A DNA stretch of 38,807 bases from Pyxidicoccus fallax (GTDB lineage Bacteria > Myxococcota > Myxococcia > Myxococcales > Myxococcaceae), in NCBI RefSeq assembly GCF_012933655.1, contig NZ_JABBJJ010000089.1, forward strand, positions 1-38,807, in the 5' to 3' direction. The translations under genes were made by a program, and so were the position numbers. A model generated the notes under the pieces. That model made no database searches. It was not told the origin of the DNA and saw only the letters and a program-made list of their open reading frames with translations. This document shows positions 8,291 to 16,271 of this stretch, piece after piece. Positions within the stretch are counted from its first letter, which is position 1. Each line of letters begins with the position of its first letter.

Positions 8291-9037
8291 ATGAGATTGG
8301 ACAGCGCGGGACAGAGCCACATCGGCCGGCGGCAGCACAACGAGGACGCGTATTGCGTCCTGCCGGAACTGGGCCTGTTCGTCGTGGCGGACGGGCTGGG
8401 TGGACAAGAGGGTGGAGAGGTCGCCAGCCGGTGCGTGGTGGACACCTTCGCGGGCTTCGGCCTGCGACTGGGACAGGACCGGGACTCGACGTGGCCCACG
8501 GTGCCGGACCCGGGCCGCAGCCGGGAGGAAAACCTGTTATCGGCGTGCTCGGCGCTGGCGCAGCGGAATCTCCAGGCGCAGCGCGTGGGCCGCCTGAGGG
8601 AGATGGCGTCCACGGTGGTGGCGCTCGCGGTGGGAGAGCACGGCGCGGCCGTGGCCCACGTGGGCGACAGCCGGCTGTACCGGCTGCGTGGAGGCACGCT
8701 GGAGGCCCTGACGAGGGACCACTCGCTCATCGAGGAGCTGCGCGAGGCGGGCATGTCGCCGCCGGGCGGGCCGGGCAACCTGCGGCACCTCATCACCCGC
8801 GCGCTGGGCACCGACAACGCGGAGCCCACCGTGCAGCGGCTGCAGACGGAGCCCGGCGACGTGTTCCTGCTGTGCTCGGACGGGCTCTACGAGCCGCTGG
8901 GCATGGAGGGGCTGATGCGGCGGATGACGCTGTCCAGCGCGCGCGAGGCCTGCGACGCGCTCGTCGCGGATGCGTACGAGGCCGGCGGCAAGGACAACAT
9001 CACCGCGGTGGTGCTGCGCGTCCCGCAGGCCGTCTGA
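8291..9037 (+). CDS. PP2C-family serine/threonine phosphatase
   Basis: This 248-residue protein starts at ATG 8291 behind gaggaggc; a longer frame from 8156 is not supported. Motifs of bacterial PP2C enzymes occur in order: RRQHNEDA near 13-20, VVADGLGGQEGGE near 31-43 with the metal-binding DG, AHVGDSRLYRL near 121-131, the SDGLYE strand near 196-201, and GGKDNIT near 233-239 with the last metal-binding Asp. It removes phosphate from Ser/Thr residues using two divalent metals, in the cytoplasm and without a membrane segment. It is presumably the counterpart of one or more of the many Hanks-type kinases of myxobacteria. No kinase is adjacent; the nearest is at 32782. Confidence 0.93.
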   Translation: MRLDSAGQSHIGRRQHNEDAYCVLPELGLFVVADGLGGQEGGEVASRCVVDTFAGFGLRLGQDRDSTWPTVPDPGRSREENLLSACSALAQRNLQAQRVGRLREMASTVVALAVGEHGAAVAHVGDSRLYRLRGGTLEALTRDHSLIEELREAGMSPPGGPGNLRHLITRALGTDNAEPTVQRLQTEPGDVFLLCSDGLYEPLGMEGLMRRMTLSSAREACDALVADAYEAGGKDNITAVVLRVPQAV

Positions 9038-9046
9038 CGCGTCAGA
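9033..9046. terminator. Perfect palindrome over convergent stop codons
   Basis: TCTGACGCGTCAGA is a perfect 14-bp palindrome containing the TGA of the PP2C gene and the TGA complement of the minus-strand gene at 9042. It has the same design as the convergent hairpin at 1236-1259. With no loop or T-tract it is only a weak terminator candidate. Confidence 0.25.
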
Positions 9047-9644
9047 AGCCCAGGCCGAAGGAGAGGCTGGCCGACGGCAGCCACGTGTCCACGGGCTCCA
9101 CCAGGTCCGGGCCATGTGGCAGCCACGCCATGCCCACGTTGAAGTCACCCACCAGCTCGAAGCCGGAGGCCAGGGGCCGCAGGAAGCGCAGCCCCAGGCC
9201 CAGCTCGGGGCCGGCCGTGGCCACGCGCCGCGCGTCCGTGCCGGTGATTTGGAGGCCCGGCTCGTCCTCGCCCACCTGCGCCTCGGCGAGCCCGGCGGCG
9301 AGGAAGGGCTGCAGGGTGCCCCAGCCCTCCTTCTCGAAGGACATGAGCCGCAGCTTCGCCCGGAAGTGCGCCACCTCCGGCTCCGGGTCTCCGTGAAGGA
9401 AGCCGCTGCCCGTGCCGCAGCCCTCCACGGAGAGGAAGGACACGGGGGACAGCTCCAGGCACAGCTCCGGCCGGCGGTTGCCGTTGGCCGTGGAGCCGCC
9501 CACGCGCAGGTTGCCGAAGTTGCGCGTCGTGAAGGGCGCATCCGCTACCGCCCGGGCCTCGCCCACGACTTCCTCGGCCCGCGTCGCGCCCGGCGCGAGG
9601 ACGAGCATGGCCAATGCGGGGACGAAGGTGCGGGACGGGCGCAT
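9042..9644 (-). CDS. Probable outer-membrane beta-barrel or exported protein
   Basis: The protein has 200 residues with a signal peptide at about 1-23 (RPSR, then ALAMLVLAPGATRAEE). The mature part alternates polar and hydrophobic residues in beta-strand fashion: LRVGGSTANGNRRPELCLEL, PFLAAGLAEAQVG, ELGLGLRFLRPLASGFELVG, WLPSASLSFGLGF. It ends in phenylalanine, as many outer-membrane barrels do. Eight or so strands would suit the length. No named family is recognised. The gene is convergent with the PP2C gene, stops within one palindrome, and is divergent from the chemoreceptor gene with a 243-nt gap. Confidence 0.65.
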   Translation of the reverse strand: MRPSRTFVPALAMLVLAPGATRAEEVVGEARAVADAPFTTRNFGNLRVGGSTANGNRRPELCLELSPVSFLSVEGCGTGSGFLHGDPEPEVAHFRAKLRLMSFEKEGWGTLQPFLAAGLAEAQVGEDEPGLQITGTDARRVATAGPELGLGLRFLRPLASGFELVGDFNVGMAWLPHGPDLVEPVDTWLPSASLSFGLGF

Positions 9645-9840
9645 GGAAGGGACCGAAGCGCGGCGGCTCCGCGCCCGTCAAGGCGGCGGTCCTCTCAGTG
9701 TCGCCGGCATGGCGGATGGCTCCTGGGACCTTCGGTGCGGGTGGGGGACTCCAGGGGTGACCGTGACGGCCCCGAGTCACTTCCGCCACCAGCGGATTGC
9801 TTCTTCCCCTCTCTACATGTCGGCCGTGTCGGAGTAGTCT

Positions 9841-9858
9841 GGAATCCCCTGGGGTTCC
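9841..9858. promoter_or_regulatory. Imperfect palindrome upstream of chemoreceptor gene
   Basis: GGAATCCCC and GGGGTTCC lie nearly back to back about 30 nt before the chemoreceptor ATG, in the 243-nt divergent region 9645-9887. One base is unpaired in each arm. It may be an operator; no clear -35/-10 elements were found and the rest of the gap shows nothing else. Confidence 0.25.
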
Positions 9859-9887
9859 CCCCTTCATCTCGTCCGGCTCCGCAGCGA

Positions 9888-11093
9888 ATGACGCACAGCC
9901 TTGCCGCGCGCCTGTCCGCGGCCACCACCCTGGTCATCCTCGTCCTCACCGCCGTGAGCGTCACCCTCACGGGGTTCGTGTTCGGCTCCAAGTCGGAGAC
10001 GGTCACCCTCGGCTCCGTGCTGTGGGTGGTCTTCCTGAACACGGTGCTCGCGTTGGGGGCGGGGGCCGTCGTCTTCCTGCTGGTGCGGCGGATGACGTCG
10101 CCGCTGCGCCAGCTCACCGCCGCCACGGCCCGCATGGTGGCCGAGGGCGACTTCCGGGGCGCGCTGGAGGCGGGCTCGGCGTTGCGCTCGCAGGATGAAA
10201 TCGGGCAGCTCGCCGCCACCTTCTCGGAGCTGGTGTCGCAGCTGCGCGCGACGCTGCTGGCGCTGCGCCACTCGGCCGAGCAGCTCGACTCGGCGTCCAC
10301 GCAGCTGGCCGACTCCGCGTCGGAGCAGAACGAGGCGGTGTCGCAGCAGGCGGTGGCGCTGCACGAGACGCAGGTGGCGGCGCAGCAGCTCCAGGAGGCG
10401 TCGCGGGCGGCGGCGAAGCGGGTGGAGGCGATTCAGCGCGAGGCGGAGCGGGCCAGCGCGTTCGGTCAGGAGGGCGAGGCCGCGGTGTCCGGCAGCGTCA
10501 GCGGGCTCACGCACATCCGCTCGCACGTGGAGCAGATTGGCCGCACCATCTCCGAGCTGCACCACCGCACGCGGCAGGTGGGTGACATCACCCGCACGGT
10601 GAAGGACCTGGCGGACCAGTCCAACGTGCTGGCCCTCAATGCCTCCATCGAGGCGGCGCGCAGCGGCGACGCGGGGCGCTCGTTCGCGGTGGTGGCGCGG
10701 GAGATGCGCTCCCTGGCGGACCAGTCCGCGGGCGCGACGACGCGGGTGCAGACGATTCTGGGGGAGATCAGCGGGGCCATCTCGCACGTCGTGCGCACCA
10801 GCGAGGGTGGCGCGCGCGAGGTGGAGGGCGGCCTGGAGCAGGTGCGCGCGGCGGGCGAGAGCCTGCGCTCGCTGGCCTCCATCATCCAGACGAACGGGCA
10901 GACGGTGAAGGCCATCTCCGACGCCGTCAGCCAGCAGGACGCGGGCATCGCGGAGCTGTTCGCCGCGCTCAGCTCCATGGCCGACCTGGCGGACCAGATT
11001 GTCGACCGCATGGCCGCCAACGACCAGGCCGCCATCCAGCTCTCCACGTCCTCGCAGGAGCTGATCGCCATCGTCGGCCGCTACCGGCTGTGA
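9888..11093 (+). CDS. Methyl-accepting chemotaxis protein with minimal periplasmic loop
   Basis: The protein has 401 residues from ATG 9888; the long upstream frame is antisense shadow. TM1 lies at about 11-32 and TM2 at about 42-66, joined by only about ten residues, so there is no periplasmic sensor domain. A HAMP linker follows (about 67-120), then a coiled-coil signalling domain whose hairpin tip reads DLADQSNVLALNASIEAARS near 240-260, the CheA/CheW contact site. The C-terminus is QELIAIVGRYRL. It probably senses a membrane or cytoplasmic cue, or a partner protein. No che genes are adjacent. Its last codons are repeated twice downstream (see 11066-11258). Confidence 0.92.
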   Translation: MTHSLAARLSAATTLVILVLTAVSVTLTGFVFGSKSETVTLGSVLWVVFLNTVLALGAGAVVFLLVRRMTSPLRQLTAATARMVAEGDFRGALEAGSALRSQDEIGQLAATFSELVSQLRATLLALRHSAEQLDSASTQLADSASEQNEAVSQQAVALHETQVAAQQLQEASRAAAKRVEAIQREAERASAFGQEGEAAVSGSVSGLTHIRSHVEQIGRTISELHHRTRQVGDITRTVKDLADQSNVLALNASIEAARSGDAGRSFAVVAREMRSLADQSAGATTRVQTILGEISGAISHVVRTSEGGAREVEGGLEQVRAAGESLRSLASIIQTNGQTVKAISDAVSQQDAGIAELFAALSSMADLADQIVDRMAANDQAAIQLSTSSQELIAIVGRYRL

Positions 11094-11258
11094 GCGGCGG
11101 GGGAGGACGGAAGGCTCGCTCCACCTCGCGGGCGTCGCGCGCCATCGTCGGCCGTTACCGGCTGTGAGCGGCGGGGGAGGGCGGAAGGCTCGCTCCACCT
11201 CGCGGGCGTCGCGCGCCATCGTCGGCCGTTACCGGCTGTGAGCGGCGGGGGAGGGCGG
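11066..11258. repeat. 74-bp tandem repeat, 2.6 copies, including the MCP 3' end
   Basis: The stop codon context GGCTGTGAGCGGCGGGGGAGG recurs with its TGA at 11091, 11165 and 11239, an exact 74-nt period. Copies begin at 11066, 11140 and 11214; the third breaks off after 11258. Copies 1 and 2 differ at two sites seen by eye: CGC to CGT (synonymous in the coding copy) and GAGGAC to GAGGGC. Copies 2 and 3 therefore repeat the terminal codons for AIVGRYRL and the stop, outside the gene. Confidence 0.95.
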
Positions 11259-11296
11259 TGCGCCCGCCACTCCCGTGCCCGATAAGCGTCAGCGGC

Positions 11297-12880
11297 TCAC
11301 GGCTGGGACTTCGGCGTGCCCGAGCGCGAGTTGCCGCCGCCCGCCGTCACCCAGCCGGTGGAGGCGGGCTCGGCGGGCGCGGACAGGTCGAACGCGCGGA
11401 TGCTCATCCGCCGCGACCAGTCGTTGCTCGCGAGCCAGTTCGTCCACACGCCCATCACCACACGGCCCCGGTACAGCGCCGGCGGGGTGATGTTGGGCGC
11501 GGTGCCGGGCAGCGCGCACGCGGCCAGCTCGCGCCCGTCCTTCACATCCAGCTCGCGCAGCACCGACGTGTAATGCGAGTCATCCCCCGTGCAGTTGTAG
11601 TCCTCCTCGCAGTTCTCGGAGGGCGGCCGGTCCACCAGGAGCAGCGTGTTCCGGTTCGTGAGCAGCGGCGCCATGGGCCACGCCCCCACGGCCCGGTGCC
11701 AGCGCAGCGCGCCGCTCTCCGGGTCCAGCGAGTAGAGGAACGTACGGCCCGGGTGCAGCTCCGTCGGGCAGCCCTCGCCAGCACACGGCTGGTGCGGCAG
11801 GACGAGCGTGCCCGCGGCCTGGAAGGCCACGCGCCCATAGGGTGAGTTGGACTGGCCGAACGAGACGTAGCTGCCGTCCGTCGAGGCCGTGGCCAGCGTG
11901 GCGAGCGTCGCCCCGGTGGCCGCGTCCGCCACCTCGGCCCGGTCCAGGATGAGCCTCCCACCGTCCACCGCCACGGGCCTGCGCTCCCCCGCGCGGCGCA
12001 CCTGCCACCGCTGCGTCCCCTCCGCCGAGTACGAGAAGAGCGTCGTCTGCTTCGCCGTGGCGTCGTACGCGCCGCCGTAGCTGTTGCCCTCCGCGTCCAC
12101 GACGAGTGGCAGTCCCAGCGGCGTGCCCACGGGTGGCGTCGCGGCCTTCCAAACCACCGCGCCCGTGTCCATGTGCAGCGCCACGAGGAGGCTCTGCCCC
12201 TCCACCTCCTCGTAGGAGTTGCGAACCACCACGAGGACGTGCGGCGCGCTGAGCGCGACCGAGTCGATGTAGAAGGCGGTGCCCTCCGGGAGCTCCGCAC
12301 GCAGGCCGCTGATGTCGGTGCTCCACAGCTCGCGTCCATCCACGCGGGCACGCGAGGACACGACGGGGCCGTGGCTCGTCAGGTAGAGCCGGTCCGCGTC
12401 CACCGCATGCACGGCCGGAGCACTGTCATTGGCCAGCGCGAGCCGGTATCGGATGACGCCGTCGCGCGAGGCGGAGAAGAGCTCGCACGGGCGCTCACCG
12501 GGCTCCTTGTCGGACCAGTACGCGCTCTCGCACTCGGTCCAGTACGTGCGGCCGTCCGCGTCCATCGTCCCGCGGAAGTCCATCGTCTGGCCCCAGGCGC
12601 CCTCGTAGCTCCACGCCAGCCGCGCCGTGCCATCGGGCCCGGTGCAGGCCGGGGTGGGAGGAGGCTCCTCGGCGGGAGGGGGCTCCTCACGAGGCGGCTC
12701 CGCGGGAAGCGGCCCCGGCTGCACCACCACCGGGCCCCCCGTCCCATCGGAAGGGGGTGTTCCCTCCACGACAGGGGACTCGGGAGCGTCATCGACTCCG
12801 GGCGCGGGCTTCGCGCCGTCCTCCGCCGAACAGCCCGCCCATACACACACGCCCAGCACCGCACCCCAGAGCCGCTTCAC
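11297..12880 (-). CDS. Lipoprotein with PQQ-type beta-propeller
   Basis: This 527-residue protein is read from the GTG at 12878-12880, with a good ribosome site (gggagg) a few nt upstream; the longer frame would add ten residues, mostly glycine. The N-terminus is a lipoprotein signal (VKRLWGAVLGVCVWAGC) with lipobox WAGC. A Pro/Glu-rich linker follows to about 80. The remainder has repeated blades of the PQQ/WD-like kind: ARLAWSYEGAWG, GRELWSTDISG, GAVVWKAATP, GTQRWQVRRAG, GALRWHRAVG and RELAACALPG. Cysteines near 78-150 and 380-460 may pair. It is probably anchored in a membrane facing the periplasm or outside. It may share a transcript with the SDR 129 nt upstream. Function unknown. Confidence 0.8.
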   Translation of the reverse strand: MKRLWGAVLGVCVWAGCSAEDGAKPAPGVDDAPESPVVEGTPPSDGTGGPVVVQPGPLPAEPPREEPPPAEEPPPTPACTGPDGTARLAWSYEGAWGQTMDFRGTMDADGRTYWTECESAYWSDKEPGERPCELFSASRDGVIRYRLALANDSAPAVHAVDADRLYLTSHGPVVSSRARVDGRELWSTDISGLRAELPEGTAFYIDSVALSAPHVLVVVRNSYEEVEGQSLLVALHMDTGAVVWKAATPPVGTPLGLPLVVDAEGNSYGGAYDATAKQTTLFSYSAEGTQRWQVRRAGERRPVAVDGGRLILDRAEVADAATGATLATLATASTDGSYVSFGQSNSPYGRVAFQAAGTLVLPHQPCAGEGCPTELHPGRTFLYSLDPESGALRWHRAVGAWPMAPLLTNRNTLLLVDRPPSENCEEDYNCTGDDSHYTSVLRELDVKDGRELAACALPGTAPNITPPALYRGRVVMGVWTNWLASNDWSRRMSIRAFDLSAPAEPASTGWVTAGGGNSRSGTPKSQP

Positions 12881-13009
12881 GCCGCCTCCCGCACCACCAC
12901 CCGTTGCCAATCCGGTGATGGCGGACAGTGGTGATGCGATTCCCGTCAGGCAACACGCCCCGCCGAGGGCGGCGGCAGGGCGGCCAATCAGGCGGAATGG
13001 GAGTGAAAC

Positions 13010-13771
13010 TCAGCCCAGCTCGCCGCCGTCGATGGCGTAGGCGGAGCCGGTGATGCCCGCCGCGGCGTCGGACGCGAGGAAGGCGCACAGCGCGGCCACT
13101 TCCTCCGGCTGGATGATGCGGCCCATGGCGTTCATGGACGCGAGCGCCTCGCGCGCCTGCTCATCGCTGCGGCCCGTCGTCTTGGAGATGGCGGCCGTCG
13201 CCCCGGTGAACATGTCCGTCTCCACCCAGCCCGGGTTCACCTGATTCACCGTGATGTTCTTCTTGGCGTACTCCGTCGCCAGCGCGCGCGTCATGCCCAG
13301 CAGGGCGTGCTTGGACGCGCAGTACGCGGACGTGTACTTCATGCCCTTCATCGAGGCCATGGAGCCGATGTTGATGACACGGCCACCACCGGCCTGGGCC
13401 ATGGCGGGCATCAGCTCACGGCAGAGGATGAAGGGCGCCGTCACGTTGACGGCCATCACCCGCGCGAGGTCCTCGGTGCGCGTCTTGGTGAGCGGCGCGG
13501 ACACGGTGATGCCGGCGTTGTTCACCAGCACGCGCGGGGCGCCCTCCGCGAGGATGCGCTTGCAGGCGGCGAGCAGGGCGGCCTCGTCCACCACGTCCAC
13601 CTCGTGCGTCCGGATGCGCTCACCGCCCTCCTTGCGGAGCGACTCCAGGGCCGACGCCGAGCGCGCCAGCGCCCAGACGTTGTAGCCCTCACGGGCGAAG
13701 GACAGCGCCACGGCTCGGCCGATGCCCCGGCTCGCGCCCGTCACCACCACCGACTTCTGGGTCGTTGTCAT
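13010..13771 (-). CDS. SDR family oxidoreductase, 3-oxoacyl reductase-like
   Basis: The protein has 253 residues, the normal classical SDR length. TGASRGIG at 11-18 binds the cofactor, NNAG is at 84-87, the catalytic serine near 137, and YCASK at 150-154 completes the catalytic set. NPGWVETDM near 180 and the C-terminal ITGSAYAIDGGELG are typical of FabG/BdhA-like enzymes. It is a cytoplasmic NAD(P)-dependent reductase or dehydrogenase of unknown substrate. It lies 55 nt behind the sterol-desaturase-family gene and 129 nt before the PQQ lipoprotein, all on the minus strand. The enzyme may act with the hydroxylase on a lipid substrate; this is inferred from proximity only. Confidence 0.88.
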   Translation of the reverse strand: MTTTQKSVVVTGASRGIGRAVALSFAREGYNVWALARSASALESLRKEGGERIRTHEVDVVDEAALLAACKRILAEGAPRVLVNNAGITVSAPLTKTRTEDLARVMAVNVTAPFILCRELMPAMAQAGGGRVINIGSMASMKGMKYTSAYCASKHALLGMTRALATEYAKKNITVNQVNPGWVETDMFTGATAAISKTTGRSDEQAREALASMNAMGRIIQPEEVAALCAFLASDAAAGITGSAYAIDGGELG

Positions 13772-13826
13772 GGGCGCGGAGCCTAGCGCCAGCGATTGAT
13801 TTCGGCATCAACGCTCGCGGCCCGCC

Positions 13827-14636
13827 TCACGGGGTGGGGGCCAGCGCGCCAGGAGGTTGTTTCGCAGAGCGAACGCGCTCGCCGATGCGCTCCAGTCCGG
13901 CCCCGGCGCGCGCCCGGGCGTGGACCTCCGCGTAGTCGTCGAAGGCCGTGCCCAGCCACCGGTCGAGTACGGGAGTGAACAGTCCGTAGTGCCCCTGGTA
14001 CCGGGCGTGGTGCAGGGCGTGGAACGTGGGCGTGAAGAAGAGGCGCCCGGCCCACGAGCGGACGAAGCGCTCGGGCAGCCACTCCGTGTTCCCGTGGCCG
14101 AACACGTTGAGGACGTAGTTGGTGAGGACGTACGCCATGACGCCCGCGGAGGTGACGGGCATCACCTGCATGGCGAGAATGACGAGGCCGAACCCGCCGC
14201 CCATCAGGATGAGCCGCTCGGCCATGGAGAAGGAGAGGGACGTGAGCGGGTCCGTCACCTGCGCCACGTGGTGCTGCGCGTGCAGCCGGTAGAGCACACG
14301 CGTGTGCAGCAGGCGGTGCGACACGTAGAACCACACCTCGAAGCCCACGAACATCCAGGCGAAGGTGGCCAGCGCCACGCCCGGGCTGAAGGGCGCCATG
14401 TCGCGCTCGTACGCGGCGCGAAAGGCGGTGATGAGCAGCGCGTCGCACAGCACCACGCCGATGGCCGCTCGCGCCTCGCTCCGGAGCTGTCCCTCGGCCA
14501 GCTCCCGCCGGTACACCCGCCAGCGCTCGGCGAGGCGGGTGCGCCCCAGGGCCCAGCCCAGCGATACCGGCACCGCCTTCACCACTCCCGAGACGACGAA
14601 GAAGACGGGCAGCAGCTTCAGGTACGTGGAGTCCAT
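13827..14636 (-). CDS. Sterol desaturase / fatty acid hydroxylase family protein
   Basis: This 269-residue membrane protein has the histidine boxes of the non-haem di-iron family: HRLLH at 107-111, HAQHH at 119-123 and FHALHH at 205-210, plus the intermediate NVFGHGNTEW near 177-186. Hydrophobic segments near 8-28, 58-72, 85-104 and 143-175 are membrane helices. Members hydroxylate or desaturate sterols, carotenoids or fatty acids with O2. Myxobacteria make several sterols and unusual lipids, but the substrate here cannot be told. The gene probably shares a transcript with the SDR that follows it; the cold-shock gene upstream is separated by a terminator. Confidence 0.88.
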   Translation of the reverse strand: MDSTYLKLLPVFFVVSGVVKAVPVSLGWALGRTRLAERWRVYRRELAEGQLRSEARAAIGVVLCDALLITAFRAAYERDMAPFSPGVALATFAWMFVGFEVWFYVSHRLLHTRVLYRLHAQHHVAQVTDPLTSLSFSMAERLILMGGGFGLVILAMQVMPVTSAGVMAYVLTNYVLNVFGHGNTEWLPERFVRSWAGRLFFTPTFHALHHARYQGHYGLFTPVLDRWLGTAFDDYAEVHARARAGAGLERIGERVRSAKQPPGALAPTP

Positions 14637-14660
14637 GGCGTACCGATGCTACTCCCCCGG

Positions 14661-14698
14661 AAAACGAAAAAGGCCCAGCCTCGCGAGGAGACTGGGCC
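14661..14698 (-). terminator. Intrinsic terminator of the cold-shock gene
   Basis: On the minus strand GGCCCAG and CTGGGCC arms (14692-14698 and 14672-14678) close a hairpin with a further CCTCGCGAGG inside, followed immediately by TTTTTCGTTTT. It begins 24 nt after the cold-shock stop codon. This is the clearest Rho-independent terminator in the window. Confidence 0.9.
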
Positions 14699-14722
14699 GG
14701 TGCGGGTCCTAGAGGACGCGCT

Positions 14723-14926
14723 TCAGACAGGGCGAACGTTCTGCGCCTGCAGGCCCTTGGGGCCACGGGCGACGTCGAACTCGACCTTCTGCCCTTCCTG
14801 CAGGGAGCGGAAGCCGTCGGTCTGGATCGCGCTGTGGTGGCAGAAGAGGTCCTCGCCCCCGCCGTCCTGCGTGATGAAACCGAAGCCCTTCGCGTCGTTG
14901 AACCACTTCACGGTACCGATTGCCAT
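14723..14926 (-). CDS. Cold-shock protein, CspA family
   Basis: The protein has 67 residues, the usual length of a single cold-shock domain. RNP1 is present as KGFGFITQ near 13-20 and RNP2 as [10 protein letters not shown] near 26-35; the usual valine in FVHHSAI is a cysteine here. It binds single-stranded RNA or DNA and acts as an RNA chaperone. The gene is followed by a strong terminator and preceded by a 252-nt leader region with inverted repeats, as expected for a transcript controlled through its 5' untranslated part. The start ATG has only a weak purine-rich ribosome site (aagaag). Confidence 0.95.
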   Translation of the reverse strand: MAIGTVKWFNDAKGFGFITQDGGGEDLFCHHSAIQTDGFRSLQEGQKVEFDVARGPKGLQAQNVRPV

Positions 14927-14952
14927 TTACTCGTGTCTTCTTTCTGGTCCGG

Positions 14953-14968
14953 CCTCAATGAGTTGAGG
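14953..14968 (-). promoter_or_regulatory. Hairpin in the cold-shock leader
   Basis: CCTCAA-tgag-TTGAGG forms a perfect 6-bp hairpin 27 nt before the cold-shock start codon, within the probable mRNA leader. It may contribute to temperature-dependent translation, as leader structures do in other csp genes. That role is inferred. Confidence 0.35.
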
Positions 14969-15036
14969 CGGAGGCCGCTCCCTGTTGGGGGCGGCCATTG
15001 CCGTGTGTCACGTTTCAAGGCTCGTGCCCAGGAATC

Positions 15037-15058
15037 CTTTTCGAATTTCTCCGAAAAG
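15037..15058. repeat. Inverted repeat between cold-shock gene and upstream gene
   Basis: CTTTTCG and CGAAAAG are perfect 7-bp arms around an 8-nt spacer, in an AT-richer patch about 110 nt before the cold-shock start. It may be an operator for the cold-shock promoter or a terminator for the minus-strand gene that ends at 15179. No T-tract follows it on the minus strand. Confidence 0.35.
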
Positions 15059-15178
15059 TGGCCCCCGTGACTGTCGGCTGGGGATGAAACCCTGGGTCCC
15101 GAGCTTCCATTCCGCGGGTTCTCGCCAAGGATGACCCGGGAGGTGTCAGACCGGATGTGGCCTGGCGGCCGGGAAGTT

Positions 15179-15823
15179 TCATGAGGCGAGCAGGGACTCC
15201 ACCCTTCGCACGGCCTCCGCGATGCCTTCGGAGACGCTCGGGAAGCTGGTGTACTGGGGCAGCTCACGCGGAGCGCGTGCCGCCAGCTCCGCGGCGCTTC
15301 CCACGTCGTACAGATGGCGCGCGGCGCCGCCCCACAGCCGTTTCCGCTCGGCCTGGAGGAGTGACGTAACGTCTTTGAATGACGACGACGCCAGCCCATA
15401 CAGGGCATGCAGGCTCACATCCAGGACATCCGGAGGCCTCGCGAGCTCGGGGCGCGCCAGCAACAACGCCGCCCAGCTCCCGGAAGCGGGCTCCGCCAGG
15501 GGCGTCCAGCGAAGCGCGGCGGAAACCCGCTCATAGGCCTGGACCACCTGCTTCCGGGCAAGCTCCTCCCGCTCCCCCCAGCGCCAGGCCCTGTAGCGCC
15601 CGAGCGCCTCCAGGTCTCCCGAGAGCCGTGGACGGTGAGCGACATCGTGGGCCACCGACCTCCACAGCTCCCGGGTGCGCCCGAGGTCCCATTCAGGGTT
15701 GGCCGAGGAAAGCCAGACATGGCTCAGGTGCAGCGCGGCTCCCTCGGCGCACTCCGGATGGATGAACATCCCCACACGTTGGGAGATGGCGAGCAGCCGC
15801 TGTTTGAAGGGTTGGGGAGTCAT
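15179..15823 (-). CDS. Hypothetical protein
   Basis: This 214-residue protein is not recognised. It starts MTPQPFKQRLLAISQRVGMF. It is mostly helical by pattern, rich in Leu, Ala, Arg and Trp, with segments such as WDLGRTRELWRSVAHDVAHR and a C-terminal helix AEAVRRVESLL. There is no signal peptide, membrane segment or enzyme motif. Third positions are strongly G/C, as in neighbouring genes, which supports coding. The gene stands alone on the minus strand; downstream is the cold-shock gene after a 252-nt gap and upstream the decayed transposase region. Confidence 0.6.
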   Translation of the reverse strand: MTPQPFKQRLLAISQRVGMFIHPECAEGAALHLSHVWLSSANPEWDLGRTRELWRSVAHDVAHRPRLSGDLEALGRYRAWRWGEREELARKQVVQAYERVSAALRWTPLAEPASGSWAALLLARPELARPPDVLDVSLHALYGLASSSFKDVTSLLQAERKRLWGGAARHLYDVGSAAELAARAPRELPQYTSFPSVSEGIAEAVRRVESLLAS

Positions 15824-15870
15824 GGCTCAGAAGCCGAAGTCGATGTCTCCCGGATGATTCCAGCTCGGCC

Positions 15871-16203
15871 TTGCAAGTAGCCCCTCACTACCATGCGCTG
15901 GTCCCGAACGGCGTCTTCGTGCCAGGGGAGGGCGGCGTGCGCTTCGAGGCGTTGCCGCCGCCCACGCAAGCAGCGGTGGAGCGGCTGTTGGGTGTGATGT
16001 GCCACCGGGTGCCGCGGTTGCTGGAGAGAAGAGGGGTACTGCACGCCACCGGGGCGAAGCGTCGGCCGCTGACCGGGAGGCCCCAGGGCGCAGTCCTCGC
16101 CGGCTTCCCGCCCGTGGCACCCCAGCAGCGCACGCCCCCTGCGGAGAAGCCGGTACCGCCGCTGGCGCAGGCCCACCGTGAGGGACCGGACCGCGCGGCG
16201 TGA
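15871..16203 (+). pseudogene. IS91-type (HUH/Y2) transposase remnant
   Basis: From about 15880 the plus strand encodes PHYHALVPNGVFVPGEGG, then RFEALPPPTQAAVERLL and HRVPRLLERRGVL. This is the internal stretch of IS91/IS801-like transposases that carries the HUH metal motif (here HYH), followed by the LP-PT and RR-LL-RRG segments. No plausible N-terminal zinc-finger part or C-terminal tyrosine part is attached, and after about 16040 the frame stops resembling the family. There is no in-frame ATG at a sensible place. It is a decayed internal fragment. It fills most of the 448-nt gap upstream of the AHH toxin gene and suggests past transposon activity there. Confidence 0.65.
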
Positions 16204-16271
16204 GCGCTCATGTCCGTCAAGGTGTCAGCCATTGCATGGATTGGGACCCTGGCGGACACTTCTGAGTTGAT

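Noticed and set aside
8970..11093. A 707-codon frame ending with the chemoreceptor
   Set aside because: The part before 9888 is antisense to the outer-membrane-like gene; the membrane helix and typical MCP start lie at 9888.
9864..11219. A 451-codon minus-strand frame across the chemoreceptor
   Set aside because: Arg/His/Leu-rich shadow of a well-supported gene, with no motif or ribosome site.
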